In this document: positions 14,979-22,449 of the stretch, in pieces
Layout of the letters: the number at the start of each line of letters is the position of its first letter
How positions within the stretch are numbered: position 1 is the stretch's first letter
Assembly (NCBI GenBank): GCA_023443145.1
Contig: JAEZVS010000024.1
Span: forward strand, 1 to 23,521
Reading direction: 5' to 3'
Source of the DNA: Bacillota bacterium
GTDB lineage: Bacteria > Bacillota > Peptococcia > Peptococcales > Peptococcaceae
Length of the DNA stretch: 23,521 nucleotides
The notes under the pieces: generated by a model
Database searches by the model: none
What the model was told of the DNA's origin: nothing
What the model saw: only the letters and a program-made list of their open reading frames with translations
Made by a program: the position numbers and the translations under genes

Positions 14979-15554
14979 ATGCGCATTATTGCAGGCGCCC
15001 ACCGCGGCCTTCGATTGGACACATTGTCGGGGGTGCACACACGTCCTACGGCAGATCGTGTGAAGGAAGCCATATTTTCGTCTTTAGGCAACCACTTGGC
15101 GCAGGCACGCGTACTGGATTTGTTTGCCGGCAGCGGTGCACTCGGTTTGGAAGCCTTGTCTCGCGGAGCTGCACACGCCACCTTTGTGGAACATCATGGA
15201 CCGGCGCGAAAAGTGGTGGAAAAAAATATCGTCCGTGCCCATGAAGAAGCACATTCGACAGTCATTTCCTTGGACGCACGGCGGTTTTTAGAAACAACAT
15301 CAGGGCAATATGATCTGGTTTTTATGGATCCGCCTTATGCGTCAGATCTCTATTTGCCGTGCCTAAAAATCATAGAAAAACGAAAATTGTTGCGCCCAAA
15401 TGCTCGAATTGTAGTGGAAAGTGCAAAAAACACTTTATTTTCCCTTGACGATACGTTATTCTTATTATATAAATGGAAAGTGTATGGAGAGACCAAGGTT
15501 TCATATCTCGCCTTACCTGAATTGAAGCAGGAGGAATATTCATGGAAATTTTAG
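14979..15554 (+). CDS. rsmD: 16S rRNA (guanine966-N2)-methyltransferase RsmD
   Basis: This 191-residue SAM-dependent methyltransferase modifies the 2-amino group of G966 (E. coli numbering) in 16S rRNA during 30S assembly. The N-terminus MRIIAGAHRGLRL and TRPTADRVKEAIFSSLG are family signatures. The SAM-binding motif is VLDLFAGSGALGLEALSRGA, the acidic VEHHG follows, and the catalytic motif is VFMDPPYAS. The ribosome binding site GGAGG lies at 14968-14972. The end overlaps the next gene by 13 bases. In many Firmicutes rsmD is followed directly by coaD (phosphopantetheine adenylyltransferase); here a coiled-coil protein gene takes that place. Confidence 0.96.
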   Translation: MRIIAGAHRGLRLDTLSGVHTRPTADRVKEAIFSSLGNHLAQARVLDLFAGSGALGLEALSRGAAHATFVEHHGPARKVVEKNIVRAHEEAHSTVISLDARRFLETTSGQYDLVFMDPPYASDLYLPCLKIIEKRKLLRPNARIVVESAKNTLFSLDDTLFLLYKWKVYGETKVSYLALPELKQEEYSWKF

Positions 15555-16054
15555 ACCTCATTGACAAATTGGAAGACATGGTCAAAAATGCCAAACAGCC
15601 GCTCCTCAACAAGGATCAAGTCATTCTCAATGAAGATGAACTGTTCGCTGTCATCGATGACATGCGCACCCATCTTCCCACCGCCATCCAGGATGCTCAG
15701 TGGGTGAAACGAGATGAAGAGCGCATCATTCAGGCCGCCCACGATGAGAAGGATCGCATCATCAATGAGGCCAAAGACCGTGCGCAAGCTATGGTGGATC
15801 AGCATGAAATTACCCGTGTGGCTACCGAGCAGGGCCAAGACATCGTGGATAATGCCCGCATGCAGGCCCACGATATTACAGAAGGGGCGTTTAACTATGC
15901 CCATGATGTGATGAGTAAACTTGAAAATCAGCTGACCGTTTATTATGAAGTGATTCAAGAAGGGCGCGCCGATATTCAAAGATCTCTTGACAGTATGAAG
16001 GGACAACGTTATGAAATTGAATATCGTCCGGAAGAGGATGCGCGTGACGAATAA
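15542..16054 (+). CDS. Coiled-coil protein, resembling ATP synthase b-subunit-like proteins found next to rsmD/coaD
   Basis: This 170-residue soluble protein is rich in charged residues. A long helical segment from about residue 55 to 150 (KRDEERIIQAAHDEKDRIIN, then RAQAMVDQHE and TEQGQDIVDNARMQAHDIT) has the Ala/Glu/Arg pattern of the stalk subunit of ATP synthases and of DivIVA-like coiled coils. There is no membrane segment or signal peptide. The start has GGAGGAA just upstream, inside the end of rsmD, with a 13-base overlap. Similar proteins are, as I recall, conserved near rsmD and coaD in Clostridia, with unknown function. The C-terminus (EIEYRPEEDARDE) is acidic. A strong terminator follows. 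Confidence 0.75.
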   Translation: MEILDLIDKLEDMVKNAKQPLLNKDQVILNEDELFAVIDDMRTHLPTAIQDAQWVKRDEERIIQAAHDEKDRIINEAKDRAQAMVDQHEITRVATEQGQDIVDNARMQAHDITEGAFNYAHDVMSKLENQLTVYYEVIQEGRADIQRSLDSMKGQRYEIEYRPEEDARDE

Positions 16055-16081
16055 TCACAGGTGTATCATCGGATGAAAAAA

Positions 16082-16125
16082 TGCGACCCCACCGTCCCTT
16101 GCGGGCGGCGGGGTCGTTTTTTGTT
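16082..16125. terminator. Terminator between the coiled-coil gene and the folate operon
   Basis: A GC-rich stem (CGACCCC with GGGGTCG, extended by ACCG/CGGC) is followed by TTTTTTGTTTT. The preceding A-run before the stem may also let it stop transcription of the convergent folate operon on the minus strand. Confidence 0.85.
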
Positions 16126-16138
16126 TTGCAGAAAAATT

Positions 16139-16963
16139 TCAGTTTAAGGTATGGGGGCTCTGTTCTAACAGTGTCACCAAACATTTTCCTGATCGCGGGT
16201 CTTTAAAATAGGGCTCAATTTCAATAAGAGGATTCAGCACAAAGGGGCGCGTTTCATAGCGTGGGTGAGGTAAGCGCAAAGAGGGTTGTTCGCTGATGAT
16301 GTCGGCATAAAAAATCATATCGATGTCCAAAGGACGTTCGGACCATTTGATGCCGCGCACCCGTCCTTCTTGAGCTTCAATGTCTTGCAACAGAGACAAC
16401 AACTCTCGCGGTAAGAGCACGGTGTCAATGCGCAGCGCTGCATTTAAAAAATCCGCCTGATGATGACGGCCGGCCGCAGGGCTTTCTATGAAAGAGGAGA
16501 TTTTTTTGACCCGCACACCGATAGACGCTTCCAAACAATCGATGGCGTTGCATAGGTGCGCCACACGATCCCCTTGATTGGAGCCGAGGCTCAAAAGTAC
16601 GGGCGACCAGCTGCGCAAAATGGTGACGCCGATATTTTCAACACTGTGCTTCACCGGTGCCCATGGTTTGTTCAGGGTCATTTCTACCTTATGCAGTACC
16701 GGAAATTTGAGCAGCAAATGGCGTGCCAATCGTTCCGCAGCGGTTTCAATCAATTGAAAGGTGTGTTCGCTAAGAAAGGCTGCCATCTCAGCGATGGCTT
16801 GGCCATAATCCAGCCCGCGGGTCAGATCATCACGCATTCCGGCGTGGCTGGTAACGTGATAGAGGCGGGCACTTACCAAAAATTTTTGGCCCAGCACATT
16901 TTCTTCAGGGAAAACGCCGTGGTGCGCGAACACCTCCAGATTTTTGATGTCAATGTAGTCCAT
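16139..16963 (-). CDS. folK: Fused dihydroneopterin aldolase - HPPK (FolB-FolK)
   Basis: This 274-residue bifunctional enzyme catalyses two consecutive folate steps. FolB (residues about 1-118) cleaves dihydroneopterin to 6-hydroxymethyl-dihydropterin. FolK (about 121-274) transfers pyrophosphate from ATP to that product. FolB features are IDIKNLEVFAHHGVFPEE with the active-site Glu near residue 21, and the conserved Lys in VEMTLNKPWAPV. FolK features are LLSLGSNQGDR, SSFIESPA, QADFLNAALRI and the Mg/ATP motif RPLDIDMIFY. The start at MDYIDIK is chosen because GGAAAGGAAGG lies upstream and it overlaps folP by 14 bases; a longer frame to 17005 is unlikely. It is the last gene of the operon. 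Confidence 0.95.
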   Translation of the reverse strand: MDYIDIKNLEVFAHHGVFPEENVLGQKFLVSARLYHVTSHAGMRDDLTRGLDYGQAIAEMAAFLSEHTFQLIETAAERLARHLLLKFPVLHKVEMTLNKPWAPVKHSVENIGVTILRSWSPVLLSLGSNQGDRVAHLCNAIDCLEASIGVRVKKISSFIESPAAGRHHQADFLNAALRIDTVLLPRELLSLLQDIEAQEGRVRGIKWSERPLDIDMIFYADIISEQPSLRLPHPRYETRPFVLNPLIEIEPYFKDPRSGKCLVTLLEQSPHTLN

Positions 16964-17777
16964 GTCCCTTCCTTTCCAATGCCATGGCGACATCCAGTGC
17001 TTCACGGTTGGCGCGCACGTTGTGTACCCGAAAAATGCGGGCGCCTTTCATATAGCCGTACACTGTAGTGGCAGCAGTGGCGCCATCGCGGTCCGCCGGA
17101 GTGCCACCGACAATAACGCCCATCAGGCGCTTGCGCGAGGTGCCCAGTAAGAGAGGCGCTTCGAATATTTTTAGTATATCCAAATGATGAATAATGGCCG
17201 CATCCTGTTGGCGATCTTTGGCGAAGCCAACGCCGGGATCTAAGATGATGCGGTCTTTTTTGATGCCGTTTGTCATGGCCCAGGCCATTTGTTGAGAAAG
17301 GTCTGCCACCACATCTGCCGGATAAGACTGATAAGGGTGCCCTTCTTTGCGGTTGTGCATCAGCACCAGATGGACATCTTTTTCAGCAATCAAAGGTGCC
17401 ATCATGGGGTCGTAGGCAAGTCCCCAGATGTCGTTGACGATGTCGGCACCGGCAGTAACGGCTTCTCGAGCAGTGGCGGCGCGGTAGCAATCGACAGATA
17501 GGGGGAGGTCTGTTTCTTGGCGCAGCGCTTCAATAACGGGCACAATTCGGCTGCATTCCTCATCCACCGAAATTTGCGTATGCCCCGGGCGCGTAGATTC
17601 TCCGCCGATGTCAATGATATGGGCGCCTTCTGCAATCATTTGATGGGCGTGGCGCAGCGCTTCCGTCTTATTGTCGTAGCGGCCGCCGTCAGAGAAGGAA
17701 TCGGGGGTAACATTTAAAATGCCCATGATGAGCGCTTCCTGGGGATCGTCAAAGTAGGTGCGGTTTCTTATCTTCAT
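16950..17777 (-). CDS. folP: Dihydropteroate synthase
   Basis: This 275-residue TIM-barrel enzyme joins 6-hydroxymethyl-dihydropterin pyrophosphate and p-aminobenzoate to give dihydropteroate; it is the target of sulfonamides. The first signature is IMGILNVTPDSFSDGG (about residues 17-32) and the second is HIIDIGGESTRPG. Pterin-binding and catalytic residues appear in VNDIWG, LDPGVGFAK and LLGTSRKR. The start is preceded by GGAG just upstream. It overlaps the FolB-FolK gene by 14 bases and lies 14 bases after the HD-domain gene, so the operon is tightly packed. There are no unusual substitutions at the sulfonamide-contacting loops that I can see. Confidence 0.97.
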   Translation of the reverse strand: MKIRNRTYFDDPQEALIMGILNVTPDSFSDGGRYDNKTEALRHAHQMIAEGAHIIDIGGESTRPGHTQISVDEECSRIVPVIEALRQETDLPLSVDCYRAATAREAVTAGADIVNDIWGLAYDPMMAPLIAEKDVHLVLMHNRKEGHPYQSYPADVVADLSQQMAWAMTNGIKKDRIILDPGVGFAKDRQQDAAIIHHLDILKIFEAPLLLGTSRKRLMGVIVGGTPADRDGATAATTVYGYMKGARIFRVHNVRANREALDVAMALERKGHGLH

Positions 17778-17791
17778 GGCATTCTCCTTAG

Positions 17792-18280
17792 CTAGAATAA
17801 AAGGCGATGGTTTTTACGTGTCTCTGGCCAGTAACAGTCATCTCGGGCCGGGCAAAGATAACAATCTCGAGACAGATTATCTGCCAACGACAAAAGTTCC
17901 GCAAAAGTCCGAGGCCTGTCTTTGCCGCGATAATGGTGGTCTTGAATGGCCGAGATGACCATAGCCCGCTCCTTGGCAGGATAATCAATTGCCGAGAGCA
18001 GCTCGGCGGCCAAACGGGCGCTTTCTTCCCGGTGCGGTATACAATCGGGATGGGCGCGGCCCACATCGTGTAAGAGGGCAGCCAGATAGAGGGCGTCTTC
18101 GTCATAGCCTAAGCTGTGCGTCACATTAAGCCGTGCGGCAATACGGGCGACAGCCAAAAAATGAGGCAAATTGTGTCGGCAATAGATGCGTTGGGCTTCC
18201 AATGCGTCTATGTCTCGCAAAAGTTGGATGTAAGGTGGATGATGGAGCAAGCGATTGGTATAAGTCAGGTGGTCGGTCAT
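17792..18280 (-). CDS. HD-domain hydrolase in the folate operon, with C-terminal Cys cluster
   Basis: This 162-residue protein is of the HD metal-dependent phosphohydrolase superfamily. The metal-binding pattern is H36/H40 in RHNLPHFLAVA, HD at 71-72 in LAALLHDVGR, histidines in QDHHY near residue 115, and D134 in SLADNLSRD. A cysteine cluster CYLCPARDDC (C140, C143, C149) near the C-terminus could hold a metal or iron-sulfur cluster. Its start overlaps folC by four bases (ATGA) and folP follows 14 bases after its stop. The pathway step removing phosphates from dihydroneopterin triphosphate (the FolQ role) has no gene here, so this protein is a candidate. That is inference from position, not from sequence. 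The substrate is otherwise unknown. Confidence 0.82.
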   Translation of the reverse strand: MTDHLTYTNRLLHHPPYIQLLRDIDALEAQRIYCRHNLPHFLAVARIAARLNVTHSLGYDEDALYLAALLHDVGRAHPDCIPHREESARLAAELLSAIDYPAKERAMVISAIQDHHYRGKDRPRTFAELLSLADNLSRDCYLCPARDDCYWPETRKNHRLLF

Positions 18281-19578
18281 AGGCGTGTCCCTTTCTGTAA
18301 AGCGACAGCGCGGCGAGCGTCTTCCAAATGAGAAAGAGAACCGAATATGACCACCACATCGTCCGGTTGGGCCAGGTCTAAAGCGTTGCCGACGGCGTCT
18401 GTCAATGTATTCGATTGGTGCACCGCCGCAGGCGACAATATCTCCATGGCCGCTTGAGCCAGTTGAGATGCAGGCAGGGAGCGTTCATGGGTAAGGGAAA
18501 AACAGTAGAAATGGTCCACGTGATTGGCCATTAAAGCCAGCATATCTTGCCAGTTTTTGTCTTGAAACATGTGACAGATGAAATGCCGCCGGGTGTGCGG
18601 AAAAACAGAATCCAAGGTATCCATGAGCGCAGCGACGGCTTCCGGGTTGTGGGCGCCGTCTAAGATGACAGTCGGTGCAAAGGCAATGGTTTCAAATCGC
18701 GCCGGCCAAAGGGTGTTTTCCAGACCGGACGCCACCTGTTCATCATCAATCCGATAACCTTTTTGGCGAAGCACCTGCACCGCTTCAATGACACCGGATG
18801 CATTTACAGCTTGATGAGGGCCCGCAAGCGAAAAATACCAAGGCTTTTCTTTATAACAAAAAGCCGTTGCCTTTGCCGATACTTCTTTGAGGACAATATC
18901 ATCCGGGACAATTTCGATATAAGGGCTCTTTTTCTCTGCGGAAATATTTTTTAGTACTGCGCGCACTTCCGGAGAATGGGGCCATGTCACCAAAGGCACG
19001 CCCCTTTTAATAATGCCGCCTTTTTCACGAGCAATATCGGGCAATGTGCGGCCTAAAAAAGATTCGTGATCGCGGCCGATGGTGGTGATGATGGTCAAAA
19101 GAGGCCGCTCAATCACATTGGTGGCATCCAATCGTCCGCCCATACCGGTTTCCATAACAAATACATCCACGCTGGCCTCTTTCGCGGCCAGCCATGCAAT
19201 GGCCAGTTCCATTTCAAAGACCGTGGGCAGAGGTTGGTTGTTGTTTGTTAGCGTTTGATAAGCCGCTTTTATTTGTGCGGCTGCATATGTAAAGGTTTCT
19301 TTGCTGATGGGTATCCCATCTACCGTAAATCGTTCCAAATACGAGCGCACTTCCGGCGATGTGTAGCGTCCCACACGATAGCCTGCCGCTTTCAATATGG
19401 ACGATAGGGCTGCCACGGTAGATCCTTTCCCGTTGGTGCCGGCCACATGTATGACGGGAAATGCATTTTCAGGGTGGTGCAGCACATCGGTTAAAGCGCG
19501 CATGGCTGCCAAACCGTAGACCGATCCGCGCCATGCATGACTGTTCAGAAAATCTCTGGCGTTATCATAAGTGAACAT
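18277..19578 (-). CDS. folC: Folylpolyglutamate synthase / dihydrofolate synthase
   Basis: This 433-residue ATP-dependent Mur-ligase-like enzyme adds glutamate to dihydropteroate and polyglutamate tails to folates. The P-loop is HVAGTNGKGSTVAAL (residues about 44-58), the omega region is YTSPEVRSYLERF, and GMGGRLDATNV, TTIGRDHESFLG, AREKGGIIK and VILDGAHNPEAV follow in the family order. The start at MFTYDNARDF is chosen for GGAGG located four bases upstream and for the usual family length. An upstream TTG in frame would extend it by 50 residues through the structured leader, which lacks a ribosome binding site there. It is the first gene of the folC-HD-folP-folBK operon and overlaps the HD gene by four bases. 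Confidence 0.96.
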   Translation of the reverse strand: MFTYDNARDFLNSHAWRGSVYGLAAMRALTDVLHHPENAFPVIHVAGTNGKGSTVAALSSILKAAGYRVGRYTSPEVRSYLERFTVDGIPISKETFTYAAAQIKAAYQTLTNNNQPLPTVFEMELAIAWLAAKEASVDVFVMETGMGGRLDATNVIERPLLTIITTIGRDHESFLGRTLPDIAREKGGIIKRGVPLVTWPHSPEVRAVLKNISAEKKSPYIEIVPDDIVLKEVSAKATAFCYKEKPWYFSLAGPHQAVNASGVIEAVQVLRQKGYRIDDEQVASGLENTLWPARFETIAFAPTVILDGAHNPEAVAALMDTLDSVFPHTRRHFICHMFQDKNWQDMLALMANHVDHFYCFSLTHERSLPASQLAQAAMEILSPAAVHQSNTLTDAVGNALDLAQPDDVVVIFGSLSHLEDARRAVALQKGTRL

Positions 19579-19591
19579 AAAGCCTCCGGAA

Positions 19592-19618
19592 AAATAAAAA
19601 AATCGCCCTGAGGGCGAT
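19592..19618 (-). terminator. Leader terminator before folC
   Basis: On the minus strand a perfect 7-bp stem ATCGCCC/GGGCGAT with a 3-base loop is followed by TTTTTTTATTTTT. The folC Shine-Dalgarno begins a few bases later, so the stop is clearly upstream of the coding region. Confidence 0.85.
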
Positions 19619-19740
19619 AAATGATTGGGAGCGCTCAACACATCGCAGGATTCCCATTCGTTCAGCGGCACCCCCTCGTCCGTCTGACACTCGCAGGGAA
19701 GCCCCTGCACGCGTGATGAGCTAATCAAAAAAATATGGTG
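19592..19740 (-). promoter_or_regulatory. Structured leader RNA of the folate operon (candidate riboswitch, class not recognised)
   Basis: Read on the minus strand, a leader of about 150 nt precedes folC. P1 pairs 19713-19721 with 19633-19641 (GCTCAtCAC with GTGtTGAGC). P2 is a perfect GCAGGG-GCTT-CCCTGC hairpin (19693-19708). P3 is CAG-a-CGG with CCGCTG (19663-19686) and has a G-rich loop. An unpaired joining segment GAACGAATGGGAATCC then leads back to P1. A terminator follows (19592-19618) and the folC ribosome binding site comes next. This is the layout of a metabolite-sensing leader. The THF riboswitch is the expected class for fol genes, but the conserved GGAGAGUAG and GCGUUAAG segments that I know are absent, and so is the ZTP consensus. 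Confidence 0.5.
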
Positions 19741-19745
19741 TCATC

Positions 19746-19774
19746 ATCATAGCACTCGAAACGGTAAAATTCAA
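19746..19774 (-). promoter_or_regulatory. Promoter of the folate operon
   Basis: On the minus strand, -35 TTGAAT (19769-19774) and -10 TATGAT (19746-19751) have a 17-base spacer. Transcription should start near 19739, placing the whole structured leader in the mRNA. Confidence 0.75.
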
Positions 19775-19789
19775 GGGGGAAGAAGGCAC

Positions 19790-19823
19790 GAAAAAACCGC
19801 AACATCTGCTGCGGTTTTTTCGT
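19790..19823 (-). terminator. Terminator of tyrS
   Basis: A stem of CGAAAAAACCGCA paired with TGCGGTTTTTTCG (loop near ACATCTGC) lies a few bases after the tyrS stop on the minus strand. It also has T and A runs on both sides. It separates tyrS from the folate operon promoter. Confidence 0.8.
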
Positions 19824-19828
19824 ATGAT

Positions 19829-21061
19829 TTATGTCACTTTTATGAGATGATACACTTTCTTACCTTTGCGCAGCTTGATTTGCCCGTCGATAATATCTTC
19901 AGCAGTGACCATACGACGGCTGTCGCTTATTTTTTCATCGTTCAAAGTGAGGCCGCCTTGTTCTACCACGCGCCGCGCTTCACTAATCGATTGCGCCAAG
20001 CCGACGTCTTTCATTAAAGCCAACAGGCCGATGCCTTCATTAAAATCTGCAAGAGATCTTGTGCTTTCAGGCATAGAACCGCCTTCAGCGCCGCCGGCAA
20101 AGAGAGCGCGGGCTGCCGTTTCCGCTTTTTGTGCTTCGCCGTCGCCGTGTACGAGGGCTGTCACTTCATAGGCCAGGCGTTCTTTGGCTCGATTGATGTC
20201 GGAACCGGTGAGTTGAGCCATTTGGCGAATGTCATCTAATTCAACAAAGGTTAAAAGAGACAGGCATTTGCAGACATCGGCATCATCCACATTGCGCCAG
20301 TATTGATAGAAATCGTAAGGAGACATTTTATCTTTATCCAACCATACAGCTCCGCCGGCAGTTTTCCCCATTTTGGTTCCGTCGCTTTTGGTTAGAAGCT
20401 GCATGGTCATCCCGTAGGCATCGCCTTGGTCGCATTTGCGCACCAGCTCAACACCGCCGATGATGTTAGACCATTGATCGTTGCCGCCGATTTGCAGCTT
20501 GCAATTGTACTGCCGGTAGAGATGAAGGAAGTCATAAGACTGCATCACCATATAATTGAGTTCGGTAAAGGACAATCCACGCTCTAAACGGCTTTTATAG
20601 CATTCAGCTGCCAACATGCGGTTGATGGAAAAATGATAGCCGATATCACGAAGAAAATCGACATAATTCAATTTCCGCAACCATTCGGCATTGTTCAGAC
20701 AAAGTCCGGCGTCATCGCTAAAGTCAATGAAGCGTTCCGCCTGTTTTTTGAAAGCTTGGCAGTTGGCATCGATTTCCTCAATGGTCATCACACGACGCAT
20801 GTCGGTGCGATCGGAAGGATCGCCCACCATGCCTGTGCCGCCGCCTAAGAGCACGATAGGACGGTGACCCAGTTTTTGAAGATGACGCATGACCATAAAC
20901 TGAATAAAGTGGCCCACATGTAAACTGGATGCCGTCGGATCAAAGCCGCAGTAAAAAGTAACGCGTTCATTCTGAAACAATTTGCGCAGTTCTTCAGGAT
21001 GAGTGGATTGAGCAATATAGCCCCGTTCCACCAATAAATCGTAGCCGTTGACTTGAGACAT
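19829..21061 (-). CDS. tyrS: Tyrosyl-tRNA synthetase
   Basis: This 410-residue class I synthetase charges tRNA-Tyr. The HIGH-like motif is LHVGH (residues about 47-51), preceded by YCGFDPTASS. Tyrosine-binding residues appear in LNYMVMQSYDFLHLY and LQIGGNDQWSN. The KMSKS-like motif is TKMGKT (about residue 232). A C-terminal S4 RNA-binding domain (about residues 345-410: ISEARRVVEQGGLTLNDEKI) ends the chain. The start has AGGAGG four bases upstream. No T-box leader, often found before tyrS in Firmicutes, lies in the short 71-base gap to the upstream gene, so control is probably by read-through from fprA or by an unrecognised promoter. Confidence 0.98.
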   Translation of the reverse strand: MSQVNGYDLLVERGYIAQSTHPEELRKLFQNERVTFYCGFDPTASSLHVGHFIQFMVMRHLQKLGHRPIVLLGGGTGMVGDPSDRTDMRRVMTIEEIDANCQAFKKQAERFIDFSDDAGLCLNNAEWLRKLNYVDFLRDIGYHFSINRMLAAECYKSRLERGLSFTELNYMVMQSYDFLHLYRQYNCKLQIGGNDQWSNIIGGVELVRKCDQGDAYGMTMQLLTKSDGTKMGKTAGGAVWLDKDKMSPYDFYQYWRNVDDADVCKCLSLLTFVELDDIRQMAQLTGSDINRAKERLAYEVTALVHGDGEAQKAETAARALFAGGAEGGSMPESTRSLADFNEGIGLLALMKDVGLAQSISEARRVVEQGGLTLNDEKISDSRRMVTAEDIIDGQIKLRKGKKVYHLIKVT

Positions 21062-21090
21062 GGTTCCTCCTTCTGATAACGGGTGTTGTT

Positions 21091-21118
21091 AAAAAAACGA
21101 GCGCGACAGTTGTCGCGC
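21091..21118 (-). terminator. Intrinsic terminator between fprA and tyrS
   Basis: On the minus strand a perfect 8-bp stem GCGCGACA/TGTCGCGC with a 2-base loop is followed by TCGTTTTTTT. It lies 15 bases after the fprA stop and about 30 bases before tyrS. Confidence 0.8.
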
Positions 21119-21132
21119 CGTAGGTTATCGCG

Positions 21133-22314
21133 TTAGGCTAATTTTTCGGTGATCTTCAAAGCCAGTTCGTCCAGCTCGGCCCAAGTGTCGTCAGTGGGCG
21201 CAAAGCGGGATTTGACGCTTTCAGCAACCTGTGTCATTTTAATGCCCGCCAGACGTTCATTCAGCTGGCTGCAGGCTTCGCCTGTCCAGCCGTAACAGCC
21301 GATGGTGGCAAAGAAGCGTCCTTTGGCGTTTACGGCATCTATACTGGAAATCACATCCCAAATAGGCTTTAAAGCGGCGCGATTGATGGTGGGCGAACCG
21401 AATACCAGACAATCGGCATTTAAGTGGGCGGCAATTTCAGAAGCATCGGTTTTAATGACATCAGCCAAATATACATTGAAGCCCGCGCCTTGAAGTTTAT
21501 CGGCCAGGTACTGACTCATTTTGCGGGTGTAGCCGTAAGCAGACACATAAATGATGGACACAGATTTTTTATCGGCCGGTGTTTGATCGGACCAGGCCAT
21601 GTATTTATCTTTGGCAATTTGAATATCGTCGCCGCGAAGAATGGGGCCGTGAGAGGGCGCTATAACCTGAACATTCAGATCTTTGATTTTATCCAAAGCT
21701 TTGCGAACAAACGGTGCAAAGGGATCCATAATGGCGTTGTAATAATTTTCAAATTCAATGTCATACAGTTCGCGCTTATAAGCGGTATCCACAAACCAGG
21801 TGGGTTCCGCGTAATGGGCGCCGAGGAAGTCACAGGAGAAAAGCACCTGCTCTTGCGGGCAATAGGTCATCATGGTGTCGGGCCAATGCACGTTGGGCGC
21901 TACAATAAATGATAAGGTGCGTCCCCCTAAATCTAAGGTTTCGCCGCCTTTTACGACCACACGTTCAAAATCGCGCTGTGCGATGGCTTCCAAATTCTTT
22001 AAAGCAGCGGTGGTGCCGTAGATCACAATGTTGGGGTTATGTTCCAGCATATAGCGCACGCAACCTGAGTGATCGGGTTCGGTGTGGTTGATGATCATAT
22101 AATCGATGTCAGCCGGATTGACAATTTCTTGAATGTTGCGGAACCAGTTTTCTTCAAATCCTTCATGAGAACCGTCGATGATGGCTGTTTTCTCTGAACC
22201 GCGCACCACATAAGAATTGTAGGTGGTACCGTAACCTGTTTTCATAATGATATCAAAAACACGGAGCGTGGGGTTGGCCACGCCGACGGAATAAATATTA
22301 TCAGTGATTTTCAT
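21133..22314 (-). CDS. fprA: FprA-type flavodiiron protein (O2/NO reductase)
   Basis: This 393-residue cytoplasmic A-type flavoprotein reduces O2 to water and/or NO to N2O in anaerobes. The N-terminal metallo-beta-lactamase-like domain carries the diiron ligands: H77, E79 and D81 in NHTEPDHSG, H143 in PNVHWPD, D162 in SCDFLGAH and H222 in APSHGP. The C-terminal flavodoxin domain (about 251-393) starts SIIYVSAYGYTRKM, the FMN phosphate loop, with a later FATIGCYGWTG loop. All ligands are present, so it should be active. It probably needs a rubredoxin or similar electron donor encoded elsewhere. The start has AGGAGG upstream. It diverges from rex, which suggests redox control. Confidence 0.95.
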   Translation of the reverse strand: MKITDNIYSVGVANPTLRVFDIIMKTGYGTTYNSYVVRGSEKTAIIDGSHEGFEENWFRNIQEIVNPADIDYMIINHTEPDHSGCVRYMLEHNPNIVIYGTTAALKNLEAIAQRDFERVVVKGGETLDLGGRTLSFIVAPNVHWPDTMMTYCPQEQVLFSCDFLGAHYAEPTWFVDTAYKRELYDIEFENYYNAIMDPFAPFVRKALDKIKDLNVQVIAPSHGPILRGDDIQIAKDKYMAWSDQTPADKKSVSIIYVSAYGYTRKMSQYLADKLQGAGFNVYLADVIKTDASEIAAHLNADCLVFGSPTINRAALKPIWDVISSIDAVNAKGRFFATIGCYGWTGEACSQLNERLAGIKMTQVAESVKSRFAPTDDTWAELDELALKITEKLA

Positions 22315-22376
22315 GATAACCTCCTCAATCTATTTAAACAGAACACAATGTGTGATGGGTCTATTTTATCAAATTT

Positions 22377-22405
22377 AATATAGCTTATTACTATTGGCCC
22401 GTCAA
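22377..22405 (-). promoter_or_regulatory. Promoter of fprA
   Basis: On the minus strand, -35 TTGACG (22400-22405) and -10 TATATT (22377-22382) have a 17-base spacer. A short palindrome ACACAATGTGT (22343-22353) lies between this promoter and the fprA start and may be an operator. Confidence 0.65.
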
Positions 22406-22420
22406 GCAAAAATAGAAATA

Positions 22421-22449
22421 TTGTGCAATGTTCAGAAATTAGGTATGAT
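22421..22449 (+). promoter_or_regulatory. Promoter of rex-maf with possible weak Rex site
   Basis: The -35 box TTGTGC (22421-22426) and -10 box TATGAT (22444-22449) are 17 bases apart. The segment TTGTGCAATGTTCAGAA partly resembles the Rex operator half-sites TTGTGA and TCACAA, but the match is imperfect. Confidence 0.6.

Noticed and set aside
19579..19728. In-frame upstream extension of folC by 50 codons (TTG start) through the leader RNA
   Set aside because: The start is TTG with no ribosome binding site, the sequence runs through a terminator hairpin, the peptide has no family match, and folC has a good GGAGG directly before the ATG at 19578.
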